DNA of 64,000 nt from Bacteroidia bacterium (GTDB taxonomy: Bacteria; Bacteroidota; Bacteroidia; NS11-12g; UBA9320): contig JAGYJG010000001.1 in NCBI GenBank assembly GCA_018402155.1, forward strand, positions 632,198-696,197, read 5' to 3'. The position numbers and the translations under genes are program-made. Within the stretch, counting starts at the first letter, position 1; every line of letters starts with the position of its first letter. Positions 1 through 9,605 of the stretch are shown piece after piece. The notes below the pieces were generated by a model. The model was given only the letters and a program-made list of their open reading frames with translations. It was not told where the DNA came from and made no database searches.

Positions 1-2604
1 GTCCTCCAAAAGTTGTTTAATTTCATTTAATTTCATCAAAGCCTCTATGGGTGTGAGACTGTCCACGTGCAAAGTGCTAATAGTTTGCATAACTTCTGCT
101 GTTTTTGGGTCATTTATTTGAAATAAATTCAATTGGTAGTTTTGTTCTTGCACTTTTTTGATTGAATCTTTAGTGCTTATACTAGCTCTGTCACTTTCCA
201 ATTGTTTTAAAATTTGATCAGCACGTTTTAGGACTTTTTTGGGTATACCAGCCATACGAGCCACGTGAATACCAAAGCTGTGTTCACTGCCACCTCTCTT
301 CATTTTTCGCAAAAATATTACCTTATTTCGTTTTTCTTCAGTGCTCACGTAGTAATTTACGACTCCTTCGCTGGTGCTCTCTAGTTCATTTAGCTCGTGG
401 TAATGCGTTGCAAAAAGTGTTTTGGGTTTTTCTTCACTTTGGCTCAAAAATTCAGCAATACTCCAAGCCAAGCTAACTCCATCAAAAGTACTCGTACCTC
501 GTCCTATTTCGTCTAATATAACCAGGCTACGATCGCTAAGATTATTTAAAATACTAGCGGTTTCTACCATTTCTACCATAAATGTTGATTCCCCTTGAGA
601 AATATTATCTGATGCACCTACTCTGGTATAAATTTTATCAACTACTCCTATTTCTGCATGTCTTGCAGGCACAAAGCATCCTACTTGTGCTAGAAGCACA
701 GTTAAGGCTGTTTGTCTGAGAATAGCTGATTTTCCACTCATATTTGGACCAGTCAGAATAATTATTTGTTGGTTTTCTTGATTTAGGAAGATATCATTTG
801 GTATATAGGAATCTCCTATGGCTAGTTGGCGTTCTATCACCGGGTGTCTTCCATCTTTTATGGCTAAGTTTTTAGAGTGGTTTACCTCTGGTTTGGTATA
901 GTTATTTTCGCTCGAAACTCTAGCAAAAGAGCACAGGCAGTCAAGTTTTGCTATTTCGCGTGCATTTTGTTGCACGTACATTATGTATACACTTATAGTA
1001 TCTATGAGAGTAGTGTAAAGCTTAGATTCTATGTCACTAATTTTCTCTTCGGCTGCTAGTATTTTTTCTTCAAATTCTTTAAGTTCTGGAGTTATGTACC
1101 GCTCTGCGCTAACCAATGTTTGTTTTCTAATCCAATCATCGGGTACTTTATCTTTGTGGGTATGTGTGACCTCAAGATAGTATCCAAACACATTATTAAA
1201 TGCTAATTTTAGACTAGATATACCCGTGCGAATCACTTCTCGTTCTTTGATGCCTAGAAGGTAGTCTTTTCCATTTTTAGAAATATTGAGGTATTCGTCT
1301 AATTCTTCATTAATGCCAAGTTTAAAAATACCACCTTTACTTGCTACCACTGGAGCATCTTCGGCTATATTAGAGTCAATGATTGAAACTAATTCTGCGC
1401 ACGTTTGTAACCTGTTGGCACTGTTTTCTAATGGTCTACATTCTACCTCCTCACAAGCTTTTTTGATGGCGGCAGTAGACTTTAGAGATGCTGAAAGCTG
1501 CAGTAGTTCTTTTGGATTTATTCGTTTTAGTGCTACCTTACTTATTAGTCGTTCTAAATCCCCAATTCGAGAAATTTCTTTGGCTAGCTTTTCAAAAAGA
1601 GAAGTATCAGCCATGAGGTATTCTACGGTATCTTGGCGTTGTTTTATTTCATCTATATCTAATAAGGGCAGCACCAGCCAGTTTTTCATCAACCTACTGC
1701 CCATGGGAGAAATAGATTTGTCTACCACATCTAACAAACTGATTCCCGTATGGTGATTACTATGTATTATTTCGAGGTTACGTATGGTAAAAGAGTCTAT
1801 CCATACGTGGTTTTGTTCATCTATTCGTTTTATACTGTTAATATGCTCAAGGTCAGTATGGTGCGTTTGGTTGAGATAATGAATTATGGCACCAGCAGCA
1901 ATTGTTGCCTCCTCCATATGTTCTATCCCAAAACCACGAAGAGATTCTATGTTAAAGTGTTTATTGAGTTGTTCTTTGCAGTAGTCTGCTTCAAAAAACC
2001 ATTTGTCTATGGCATAGCTATAGTGCTCTTCGCCATAGGTTCGATCAAATTTTTCTCGGTAGGCCTTGCTCAGTACTATTTCACTTGGGTTGAGTGTTTT
2101 AATTAGTCTCTCTATGTAGTCTTGGTTTCCTTGTGCTACCATAAACTCACCTGTACTAAGATCTGCAAAAGCTACGCCAACGCGATTGTTGCTTTCGTGT
2201 ATGGCTGCCAAAAAGTTATTACTTCTACTATCGTAGGTTTTATCGTTTGCAGACACTCCGGGTGTTATGAGTTCTGTTACACCACGTTTCACTATACTTT
2301 TTGTGTCCTTAGGATTTTCCAGTTGCTCGCATACAGCCACACGCTGGCCAGAGCGACTAAGTTTTGGGAGATACGTGTCTAGAGAGTGATAGGGAAAACC
2401 TGCAAGCTCTATTTTACTACCACCATTATTGCGGTAGGTCTGCACTATATCCAGAATTTCAGCAGCTATTATGGCGTCCTCTCCAAACAACTCGTAGAAA
2501 TCTCCCACTCTAAACAGCAATAAAGTACCAGGATATGCGGCTTTTATCTCGCCATACTGTTTCATTAGTGGTGTTTCTTTTTGCTGCTTTAACTTTGTAC
2601 TCAA
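1..2604 (-). CDS. mutS: DNA mismatch repair protein MutS (3' end cut off by window edge)
   Basis: This is the mismatch-recognition ATPase of methyl-independent mismatch repair. It is missing from the ORF track because it runs off the left edge without a stop; I read 868 codons. The mismatch-binding Phe-X-Glu motif (GDFYELF) falls at residues 36-38, as in E. coli MutS. Walker A GPNMSGKS lies near residue 619 and Walker B DEIGRGTSTFDG near 694. The start is a TTG at 2604: it gives an N-terminus containing KETPLMKQY, which is conserved in Bacteroidota MutS, whereas the first ATG (2565) would remove it. The gene is divergent from a methyltransferase gene only 18 bp away. The last residues seen (KQLLED) suggest that only a short C-terminal piece is missing. 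Confidence 0.96.
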   Translation of the reverse strand, partial: MSTKLKQQKETPLMKQYGEIKAAYPGTLLLFRVGDFYELFGEDAIIAAEILDIVQTYRNNGGSKIELAGFPYHSLDTYLPKLSRSGQRVAVCEQLENPKDTKSIVKRGVTELITPGVSANDKTYDSRSNNFLAAIHESNNRVGVAFADLSTGEFMVAQGNQDYIERLIKTLNPSEIVLSKAYREKFDRTYGEEHYSYAIDKWFFEADYCKEQLNKHFNIESLRGFGIEHMEEATIAAGAIIHYLNQTHHTDLEHINSIKRIDEQNHVWIDSFTIRNLEIIHSNHHTGISLLDVVDKSISPMGSRLMKNWLVLPLLDIDEIKQRQDTVEYLMADTSLFEKLAKEISRIGDLERLISKVALKRINPKELLQLSASLKSTAAIKKACEEVECRPLENSANRLQTCAELVSIIDSNIAEDAPVVASKGGIFKLGINEELDEYLNISKNGKDYLLGIKEREVIRTGISSLKLAFNNVFGYYLEVTHTHKDKVPDDWIRKQTLVSAERYITPELKEFEEKILAAEEKISDIESKLYTTLIDTISVYIMYVQQNAREIAKLDCLCSFARVSSENNYTKPEVNHSKNLAIKDGRHPVIERQLAIGDSYIPNDIFLNQENQQIIILTGPNMSGKSAILRQTALTVLLAQVGCFVPARHAEIGVVDKIYTRVGASDNISQGESTFMVEMVETASILNNLSDRSLVILDEIGRGTSTFDGVSLAWSIAEFLSQSEEKPKTLFATHYHELNELESTSEGVVNYYVSTEEKRNKVIFLRKMKRGGSEHSFGIHVARMAGIPKKVLKRADQILKQLESDRASISTKDSIKKVQEQNYQLNLFQINDPKTAEVMQTISTLHVDSLTPIEALMKLNEIKQLLED
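2590..2597 (+). promoter_or_regulatory. Bacteroidota-type -7 box for trmH
   Basis: TAACTTTG matches the Bacteroidota -7 consensus TAnnTTTG exactly. It lies inside the first codons of mutS and 25 nt before the TTG start of the divergent methyltransferase. No clear -33 TTG was seen. Confidence 0.5.
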
Positions 2605-2622
2605 ATTAATAATTACTTACAA

Positions 2623-3147
2623 TTGACGCGCAAGATAAAAAATCAAGACTTGAATAGGCTATCTGTTGAAAACTATAGGAAAGTTTCTAAGTCGCCAATC
2701 ATCGTTGTGCTTGACAATGTGCGCAGTATGCACAATGTAGGAGCTATATTTAGAACCAGCGATGCGTTTAGAGTGGCCAAAATATATTTATGTGGTATAA
2801 CCGCTACTCCGCCTCACCGCGATATTCGTAAAACAGCCTTAGGGGCAGAAGAAAGTGTAGAATGGAGTTATAGGGCAACCACTCAAGAAGCTATTGCAGA
2901 ACTAGCTGACTGCCATATCTGCGCTCTAGAGCAAGTACTCGGAAGTGTGCCCTTACGTGATGTACATTTGCCACAAGATAAAACTATTGTGTTAATTGTG
3001 GGTAATGAGGTGGATGGAGTAGATGAAAAATTACTTCAATTTTGTAACCAAGTAATTGAAATACCGCAATTTGGTACCAAGCACTCGTTCAATGTGTCAG
3101 TATCTGCTGGGATTACACTATGGGAAATTTTTAATAAAATTGGATGA
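2623..3147 (+). CDS. TrmH/SpoU family RNA 2'-O-methyltransferase
   Basis: This is a SPOUT-fold, SAM-dependent methyltransferase of tRNA or rRNA ribose. The three SpoU motifs are visible: NVRSMHNVGAIFRTSDAF near residues 32-49, VLIVGNEVDGV near 127-137, and IPQFGTKHSFNVSVSAG near 147-163. At 174 aa it is a minimal catalytic domain without an N-terminal L30e-like substrate-binding domain. The start is TTG, chosen because the N-terminus (RKIKNQDLNRLS) resembles other Bacteroidota members. The stop overlaps the next start (ATGA), so the two genes are probably translationally coupled. The exact RNA target cannot be told from sequence. Confidence 0.9.
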   Translation: MTRKIKNQDLNRLSVENYRKVSKSPIIVVLDNVRSMHNVGAIFRTSDAFRVAKIYLCGITATPPHRDIRKTALGAEESVEWSYRATTQEAIAELADCHICALEQVLGSVPLRDVHLPQDKTIVLIVGNEVDGVDEKLLQFCNQVIEIPQFGTKHSFNVSVSAGITLWEIFNKIG

Positions 3148-5216
3148 ATAGAATTTATATACTACTTCTTTTAGCTTGTTTTATGCTAGCTTCATTTACT
3201 TCTGCAGAGGCAAATGAAGCACTTACCAAATACGCAGATAAAATTGCAAAAGAACAACGTAGGATAGATTTGCTAGATGGGAGCGAAGATCAACAAGTGA
3301 TATTAAAAAGTTCCTTGCAAAGTAATCGTGCTACTCATACTTATCTGATTTCTCCAAAAAATATTACAGATGTTATTCTTGCAAATACTTTAAGTACAGA
3401 TGCACAAAAGATAAGTCAACTTTCACGAATCAACGATTTACTAAAAGATGTTACTAGTAAGAATGTACATTTTTATACCCAGTTTAGTCTTGTTTTTAAT
3501 CTTATAGAAAAAGTGCAAACTGTTAAAGAGGATCTTCGGCTAGAATCTATTTTGCGAAGTAACGTACTCGCTTCTCTCAACTTAATTGCATTTTATATAG
3601 ACAGACCTGGAGCCGAGCGTTTTTTTAAAATAGCTGCACAGAGCGATCCCTCAGAACTACTCAAGCATTACAGCGAATTTGACCATAAACCTTGGTGTGG
3701 TGCTGTGCTAGATCGAGTAGCTAGTGTAGCACCAATGAAAATTAAAACCTACCTACACAGTTGGAATAGTGTGCATCAAAAAATAAAAGGCAGCAGCAAT
3801 GAACTAACGGAATTGGTTTATGAAATATTTCGAGAAAAAGGAACCGCTACTCGCGCTTACATTCTGCTAAACGATATATACAATTCCAAACTGACCATAG
3901 ATGAAGCACATGAAATAGCCAAGTTTGACAGTACCCTTTTTGAATACCTTATCACGATGCGGGCAGATATAAATCTTCTTGGAGAGCACTCAGTAGATGA
4001 GGCCTTGAAACATCAGTGCCTGAAACATGTGAGAGAAATAAATGACCTTCATGAGGAGACGGATGCTTACCGATTTGCTAGTTTAAAAAAGTTTAGCGCA
4101 GCAGAGATTTATACCCTATTGGTATACAGCGAAGATGAAATTTATACCAGTACCTTTTTGGGAATGTATGAGCGAATGATGACCAAACTGGGTACTGAGG
4201 ATAGTTATCAGTTTCTAGATGGTCTAAATTTCAATCAGTTTCGAACCTTTATAAAAATGTGTGCTGGTTACAATGAGCTTCATTCTTTCTTGGATAAAAT
4301 GGGAGAGTGGGAAAAGCAACAACTTTTTGTCAAGCTAGTAGAAGGAATAGAAAAAGCTAATGACAACCTTAGCAGCGCCGTGGCAATAGCAGATACGTAT
4401 GGAAGTCTCAGAAATGCTGGTAGTAAATACTTATTTGAACAGGCCATACTCAGTTATTATCAAAAAATACGATATTCGGATGTAGAAGCTGAAAAACTAT
4501 ACAGAATTTTACTACATGTTTTTCAAATAGGAGAGACCAGTGTAAGCGAAGAACTCAACAAACAGGCCTTTAATCTGAAAATATTGCCTATAGACCGTAT
4601 ATATAAAGAAGGTAAAAATGTACAGCAGCATTTTTTCTTTGATGATCCAGATGGTAAAGCTAGCTATGCACATTTTTTGGCAACCTTCGGAAATGGTAAC
4701 TGGAATATATTAGATAAAGGAACCTATGTGCTTCTAAAAAGCAGAACAGGTATGGCCATAGAAATATATGCCAACAAGCCTACAAGCGAATATGCAGGTC
4801 AAGATGATATAAAAGCTTATTTTACCAGTACAGGTAGATGGCCAGATGTAGTAGTTCATCGTGGACACTCCTACTTTGCTAGTGCTGCTATAGAGAGTCT
4901 AACTCCTAGTGCTGAAATTGTTTTTTTAGGCTCGTGTGGTGGGTATAATAACATCAGCCAAGTGTTAAAATATTCGCCAGATGCACAAATCATTAGTAGT
5001 AAACAGATTGGCACTATGCAGGTAAATGACATACTTGCCCTAGAGCTAAATGAGATAATACGCAGAGGGCAAGATATAGTATGGGATAATCTTTGGGCCA
5101 ATTTAGATAAGAAATTTGCGAAAGGAAGTTCAGCAGAAAGCCGTTTTCAAGACTATATCCCACCGCATAAAAACCTTGGAGCCCTGCTCATAAAAACGTA
5201 CCGGAGCATTTTATAA
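3144..5216 (+). CDS. Secreted protein of unknown function with a possible clan-CD-like His/Cys dyad
   Basis: I do not recognise a named family. The 690-aa product starts with a signal peptide (residues 1 to about 23, ending near TSAEA) and continues as a mostly helical region of about 500 residues. Near the C-terminus a beta-strand leads into HRGHS (His572 and His575), and 23 residues later another strand leads into FLGSCGGY (Cys598). Strand-His-Gly followed by strand-X-Ser/Ala-Cys-Gly is the layout of clan CD cysteine peptidases such as caspases, gingipains and CHAT proteins. The assignment to that clan is inference only. The gene overlaps the upstream methyltransferase by 4 bp and therefore probably shares its transcript. 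It may be an inactive or non-peptidase member. Confidence 0.6.
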   Translation: MNRIYILLLLACFMLASFTSAEANEALTKYADKIAKEQRRIDLLDGSEDQQVILKSSLQSNRATHTYLISPKNITDVILANTLSTDAQKISQLSRINDLLKDVTSKNVHFYTQFSLVFNLIEKVQTVKEDLRLESILRSNVLASLNLIAFYIDRPGAERFFKIAAQSDPSELLKHYSEFDHKPWCGAVLDRVASVAPMKIKTYLHSWNSVHQKIKGSSNELTELVYEIFREKGTATRAYILLNDIYNSKLTIDEAHEIAKFDSTLFEYLITMRADINLLGEHSVDEALKHQCLKHVREINDLHEETDAYRFASLKKFSAAEIYTLLVYSEDEIYTSTFLGMYERMMTKLGTEDSYQFLDGLNFNQFRTFIKMCAGYNELHSFLDKMGEWEKQQLFVKLVEGIEKANDNLSSAVAIADTYGSLRNAGSKYLFEQAILSYYQKIRYSDVEAEKLYRILLHVFQIGETSVSEELNKQAFNLKILPIDRIYKEGKNVQQHFFFDDPDGKASYAHFLATFGNGNWNILDKGTYVLLKSRTGMAIEIYANKPTSEYAGQDDIKAYFTSTGRWPDVVVHRGHSYFASAAIESLTPSAEIVFLGSCGGYNNISQVLKYSPDAQIISSKQIGTMQVNDILALELNEIIRRGQDIVWDNLWANLDKKFAKGSSAESRFQDYIPPHKNLGALLIKTYRSIL

Positions 5217-5293
5217 AGTACTGTAATCAACTATTTTTTTTTGTAAAATAGTGAAAAAAGCTGTCGTTTTATTTTCTGAACAAGTGGCTAGTC

Positions 5294-5366
5294 CCGCAAT
5301 GATGCTGAAGGGTAAGAACTAAAGCATCGTGTGATAATAATCAAGACGGAGTGCCAATTTTTGCGG
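5294..5366 (+). repeat. Nested inverted repeats in the gap before recQ
   Basis: An outer pair CCGCAA (5294-5299) / TTGCGG (5361-5366) encloses an inner pair GATGCT (5301-5306) / AGCATC (5323-5328). Together these could fold into a two-stem RNA within the 202-bp gap. No known riboswitch or RNA family was recognised. Confidence 0.3.
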
Positions 5367-5418
5367 TAAGTAACATTAAAATAGCCTTAGTTTGCTATAA
5401 AATTATAAAATTGTACTT

Positions 5419-7311
5419 GTGCTAGAGGGCCTACTCAAAAAATATTGGGGTTATGACAATTTCAGACCATTGCAGCGCGACATTATAGTTTCTGTAATGC
5501 AAGGAAAAGATACCCTTGCCCTATTACCTACCGGTGGTGGAAAGAGTATTTGTTTTCAGTTACCTGCTTTAGCCCAAGAAGGTGTATGTTTTGTTTTTAG
5601 CCCTCTTATTGCATTGATGAAAGACCAAGTAGACAACCTAACTATGCGTAATATTCCTGCGATAGCGTTGCATAGTGGTATGACCAGCGGTGAGATAGAT
5701 GCAGAAATGCAAAATACTTTAAATGGCAAGTACAAACTTGTATATTTGAGTCCTGAGCGTGCTTCAACTAAGGTTTTTCGCAGTTATTTGGCTAATATAC
5801 CGGTAAGTTTTTTGGTGGTAGACGAAGCACATTGCATCTCACAATGGGGACATCAGTTCAGACCGGAGTATCTGCGGCTAGGTGAGTTGCGGGATATAGT
5901 GCCTAAAGCAAATTTTATAGCAGTAACGGCAACAGCAACACAAGCAGTGGTAAAAGATATAACCCACTATTTAGGGTTTAAATCAGGTTATAAGTCATAC
6001 AAAAAATCTTTTAGCCGAGATAATTTGAGCTATTTGGTACTGCAAGATAATAATAAAATAAAACGGATAATAACCATACTATCTAAGTTGAAAGGCACCT
6101 GTATTGTGTATGCCAATACGCGCAGAAAGTGTGAGGAAATAGCCCGTGCATTAAATGCTGCTGCATTGTCTGCTGCATACTACCATGGCGGACTAGAAAA
6201 TGATAAACGTGCTAATATACAGCAGCAGTGGATTGACAATAAAATTCGTGTAGTTGTTTGTACCAATGCATTTGGTATGGGAATAGATAAACCCGATGTG
6301 CGCGCGGTGGTGCACTATGAGAGGCCAGAGAGCCCAGAGGCTTACTACCAAGAAGCAGGCCGGGCAGGTAGAGATGGTAAAATGGCCTATTGCGTGCTGT
6401 TAGGAGATCACCAGACAGTATCTGAGCGTTGGAATAGTTTTCCTACATTAAAACAACTGGAGCATACCTTGCAATGCTTGTACAATCACCATCAAATTGC
6501 TTTTACCGCAGGCAAGGGTGTTAGTTATAAATTTGATATTTTGGCTTTTACCAAAAATTTTAATCTCAATGTGTGGCAAGTCATGAATAGCCTTGGAATA
6601 TTACATTCGCTGGGGTTTGTAAAACTTAATGAGCAGGTTTTTCAGATGCCAAGGGCAAAATTTGTGGTACAACAGAGTGAACTTTATGCGTATCAGGTAA
6701 AAAATAAAGTACAAGATATGTTTATTAAGCTGCTGCTACGTTCATACGGTGGCATGTTTGATCACTACATACCACTGCATTTTGGGGAGCTAGCTAAGCG
6801 ACAAAAGTGCAGTATTTCTGACATAAAACGCGAAATAAACAAATTACACAAAGATGGAATCATAGAGTATATAGATGGACACGATGGCAATACACTTACC
6901 TATTTGGAAGCGCGCCCAAGTATCGTTAGTTTTGATAAAAAGGAGTATCTTATGTTGCGTGAAAGGGAGGAATATCGCAAAGAATATATAGTGGGCTACG
7001 AGGGAAGCACGTTAGATTGTCGCGAAAATTATCTTTTGCGCTATTTTGGTGAAAAAAAAGACTCAGTTTGTGGTCTGTGTGATATATGTAGACTTGCCAA
7101 AAAATCTAAAACAAATAAAAATGACATAGATGCTATCATTGAAAAAATAAAGCAGCAAACGCAGAATAAAAATATAACCCTTGAAATACTAGTTGCTAAC
7201 TTTGCAACGTTTGAAGAAAAACAAATAATAACCGTTGTTAAATGGTTGTTAGAAAATCAATATCTTATAAAAAATAATCAATTGTACAGTTGGAAAATAG
7301 GCTTAAAGTGA
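5419..7311 (+). CDS. recQ: ATP-dependent DNA helicase, RecQ family
   Basis: This is a superfamily 2 3'-5' DNA helicase of recombination and fork repair. Walker A TGGGKS is at residues 38-43, the DEAH box begins at about residue 135 (DEAHCISQWGHQFRPEY), and helicase motif VI QEAGRAGRDG is near 311. A four-cysteine zinc site characteristic of RecQ lies near residues 534-557 (ending CGLCDIC). The last ~70 residues do not look like an HRDC domain, so this is the shorter RecQ type at 630 aa. The start is GTG. A one-mismatch -7 box (TAAAATTG) ends five bases before it. The downstream glycosyltransferase gene overlaps its 3' end. Confidence 0.95.
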   Translation: MLEGLLKKYWGYDNFRPLQRDIIVSVMQGKDTLALLPTGGGKSICFQLPALAQEGVCFVFSPLIALMKDQVDNLTMRNIPAIALHSGMTSGEIDAEMQNTLNGKYKLVYLSPERASTKVFRSYLANIPVSFLVVDEAHCISQWGHQFRPEYLRLGELRDIVPKANFIAVTATATQAVVKDITHYLGFKSGYKSYKKSFSRDNLSYLVLQDNNKIKRIITILSKLKGTCIVYANTRRKCEEIARALNAAALSAAYYHGGLENDKRANIQQQWIDNKIRVVVCTNAFGMGIDKPDVRAVVHYERPESPEAYYQEAGRAGRDGKMAYCVLLGDHQTVSERWNSFPTLKQLEHTLQCLYNHHQIAFTAGKGVSYKFDILAFTKNFNLNVWQVMNSLGILHSLGFVKLNEQVFQMPRAKFVVQQSELYAYQVKNKVQDMFIKLLLRSYGGMFDHYIPLHFGELAKRQKCSISDIKREINKLHKDGIIEYIDGHDGNTLTYLEARPSIVSFDKKEYLMLREREEYRKEYIVGYEGSTLDCRENYLLRYFGEKKDSVCGLCDICRLAKKSKTNKNDIDAIIEKIKQQTQNKNITLEILVANFATFEEKQIITVVKWLLENQYLIKNNQLYSWKIGLK

Positions 7312-8375
7312 TAGCAACCGTTATTAATGATACAATATACGACCAACGTATGATTCGTATCTGCACCTCACTGTCAACTGACTATGAAGTGTCTCTATGG
7401 GGAAGAAAACAATCCAAAAGTGTATCACCCGAGCGCTCATTTATGCAAAGGCGTTTTTTGTTTCTGCTATCCGGTGGCCCATTATTTTATATAGCGTATA
7501 ATCTTAGAATTTTTTGTTGCCTATTGGTTGCCAAGGTAGACATCTTACACGCTGTTGATTTAGATACACTACCTGCCTGTTTTGCGGTTAGTAAAATACG
7601 AAATAAAAAATTGGTATACGATGCGCACGAATATTTTACCGAGGTACCAGAGTTAGTTACTAGGCCACGAAAAAGAGCACTGTGGCTATACCTAGAAAAG
7701 ACAATACTTCCTCACATAAAGCAGGGCATAACAGTAGGTCAGATGATAGCAAAACAGTACGAATCGAAATATGGAGTACCTTTTTCGGTGATAAGAAATG
7801 TGCCTGTTTTGCAAAACTACAAACCCAACCCAACCGACAAAAAGTACTTATTATATCAAGGTGCACTAAATAAGGGACGAGGACTAGAGGCTCTTATTGC
7901 TGCCATTAAAGACGTAGATATAGAACTGAGAATAGCTGGTAGTGGTGATTTGGACGAAGAGCTTCGTTCTTTAGCACGAAGATTAAACGTAGATCATAAG
8001 GTCATCTTTTTAGGAATGATACCACCCCAAGATCTGCCGCCACTCACAGCCGGGGCATTTGCAGGTATCAATGTGTCTGAAAATTTGGGACTTAGTTATT
8101 ATTACTCGCTCAATAATAAGTATTTTGATTATATACATGCCGGTTTACCATCTATTACCAATCCGTTTCCGGAGTACGTTAATTTAGATAAGGTTTATAA
8201 ATGCAGCGTTTTTTCCATTGCGAATTCTGCTGATATTGTAAGTGCAATAAATTTACTTTTGATGAACGAGGAGTTGTATGCCGATCTAAAAAAAAACTGC
8301 TTAATTGCACGCACCAAACTAAATTGGACAGAAGAAGAAAAAAAATTAAAACAACTTTATGCTAGCATTGCCTAA
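7290..8375 (+). CDS. Glycosyltransferase, GT-B fold (family 4-like)
   Basis: This is a probable nucleotide-sugar-dependent glycosyltransferase of cell-surface polysaccharide synthesis. The N-terminal half begins with a short strand (VIATVIND) and contains YDQRMIRICTSL and VDLDTLPA. The C-terminal half has LYQGALNKGRGLEALIAA and the alpha/beta pattern of GT-B enzymes, including an S-X-N-LGLSYYYSLNNKYFDY region in place of the usual E-X7-E loop. The TTG start at 7290 overlaps recQ by 22 bp. An in-frame GTG at 7308 that overlaps the recQ stop (GTGA) is an equally plausible start. It is followed by a second glycosyltransferase in an overlapping frame, and substrates cannot be inferred. Confidence 0.82.
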   Translation: MENRLKVIATVINDTIYDQRMIRICTSLSTDYEVSLWGRKQSKSVSPERSFMQRRFLFLLSGGPLFYIAYNLRIFCCLLVAKVDILHAVDLDTLPACFAVSKIRNKKLVYDAHEYFTEVPELVTRPRKRALWLYLEKTILPHIKQGITVGQMIAKQYESKYGVPFSVIRNVPVLQNYKPNPTDKKYLLYQGALNKGRGLEALIAAIKDVDIELRIAGSGDLDEELRSLARRLNVDHKVIFLGMIPPQDLPPLTAGAFAGINVSENLGLSYYYSLNNKYFDYIHAGLPSITNPFPEYVNLDKVYKCSVFSIANSADIVSAINLLLMNEELYADLKKNCLIARTKLNWTEEEKKLKQLYASIA

Positions 8376-9579
8376 GAGAATACACGTAGTAGCTTTTGAT
8401 GTGCCTTACCCTGCAGATTATGGCGGTGTTATAGATATTTATCATAAATTAGAGGCACTTCACGCTATTGGTTTAGATATTACTTTACATATGTATCACT
8501 ATGGCCGAGTAAAGAATAAAAGGACATTGAGTAAGTTTTGTAACAGTTTGCACTATTACAAGAGAAATACATATAAAAATCCATTTATAGGAAATGTGCC
8601 TTACATCGTAAACTCTCGTAGTAGTGATGAGCTACTTACAGAGCTTCAAAAAGATAATGCTCCCATACTTTTTGAAGGGTTACACTGCACGTATCACCTC
8701 AATGCTCCATCCCTCAAAAATAGATTTAAAATAGTACGCACGCACAACATAGAGCATCACTATTATAAGCATCTCGAGAAATCTGAAATACGATATTTTA
8801 AAAAATATTTTTTTAGAATAGAAGCCGAAAAGCTTCGAAAGTACGAAAGTGTCTTGAAGCATGCTAGTCTAGTAGCAGCTATTAGCCCAAATGATACCAA
8901 GCACTTCAATAGAAAATATTCTAATACCATTTACTTGCCTGCATTTCATAGCAACAATGAGATGCACTACCCCGGAACGAAAGGTCATTATATTTTGTAT
9001 CACGGCAACCTTGCAGTGCCAGAAAATTATAAAGCTGCAATGGATTTGGTCTTGCATGTTTTCAGTAAGGTTAGTATTCCAAGCATCATAGCGGGAAATA
9101 ATCCTCCGAAAGAGTTGGTTCAATTATGTTCAAAATATAATCAAATTACCTTAAAAACTCAGCTAAGTACGGAGGCTATTCATAGTTTGATTGCCGATGC
9201 ACACATCAACGTATTGTATACTAACCAAAATACAGGAATCAAGTTAAAGCTGTTAAATGCTTTATATCGCGGAAAATTTGCAGTAGTAAATCCATTAATG
9301 GTAGAGGGTAGTGGACTGAATAAATTGTGCGCCGTTGCGCAAAATTTTGAGGAAATGACATCAAAAATAGACGAGTATATTTTGTTGGATTATACTCGGG
9401 CATATTTTGATAAGCGAAAAGAGATATTGCTCGCTAGTTTTGGCAATGCTGCAGGTGCTCAAAAAATGGTAGATCACATCAAATTTCCTGAGAAAACGGA
9501 AGCTGAGCAGCGTACAGACCATAGAATAACGAACGGATTATCTCGATTATACTCTTTTATGTCTTACTTCTCTTTGTAA
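8359..9579 (+). CDS. Glycosyltransferase, GT-B fold
   Basis: This second putative glycosyltransferase (406 aa) overlaps the preceding gene by 17 bp. The N-terminus HVVAFDVPYPADYGG is the glycine-rich opening typical of GT4-type enzymes. The C-terminal domain carries LYHGNLAVPENYKAAMDLV and NTGIKLKLLNALYRGK, which resemble the nucleotide-sugar-binding region. No transmembrane segment was seen, so it is probably cytoplasmic or peripheral. The tight packing recQ-GT-GT predicts one transcript. The acceptor and donor are unknown. An in-frame TTG at 8368 is an alternative start. Confidence 0.8.
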   Translation: MLALPKRIHVVAFDVPYPADYGGVIDIYHKLEALHAIGLDITLHMYHYGRVKNKRTLSKFCNSLHYYKRNTYKNPFIGNVPYIVNSRSSDELLTELQKDNAPILFEGLHCTYHLNAPSLKNRFKIVRTHNIEHHYYKHLEKSEIRYFKKYFFRIEAEKLRKYESVLKHASLVAAISPNDTKHFNRKYSNTIYLPAFHSNNEMHYPGTKGHYILYHGNLAVPENYKAAMDLVLHVFSKVSIPSIIAGNNPPKELVQLCSKYNQITLKTQLSTEAIHSLIADAHINVLYTNQNTGIKLKLLNALYRGKFAVVNPLMVEGSGLNKLCAVAQNFEEMTSKIDEYILLDYTRAYFDKRKEILLASFGNAAGAQKMVDHIKFPEKTEAEQRTDHRITNGLSRLYSFMSYFSL

Positions 9580-9584
9580 TCTTT

Positions 9585-9603
9585 CGCAATTTAGCGAATT
9601 GCG
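9585..9603. repeat. Palindrome just upstream of the yidC -7 box
   Basis: CGCAATT-TAGCG-AATTGCG is a perfect 7-bp inverted repeat with a 5-nt centre. It begins 5 bp after the stop of the glycosyltransferase and ends 2 bp before the yidC -7 element, where an operator would sit. No T-run follows, so an intrinsic terminator is less likely. Confidence 0.45.
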
Positions 9604-9605
9604 TC

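Noticed and set aside
877-2382. Plus-strand ORFs at 877, 1286, 1750 and 2122
   Set aside because: They lie opposite the conserved mutS frame and show no domain or signal; they are shadows.
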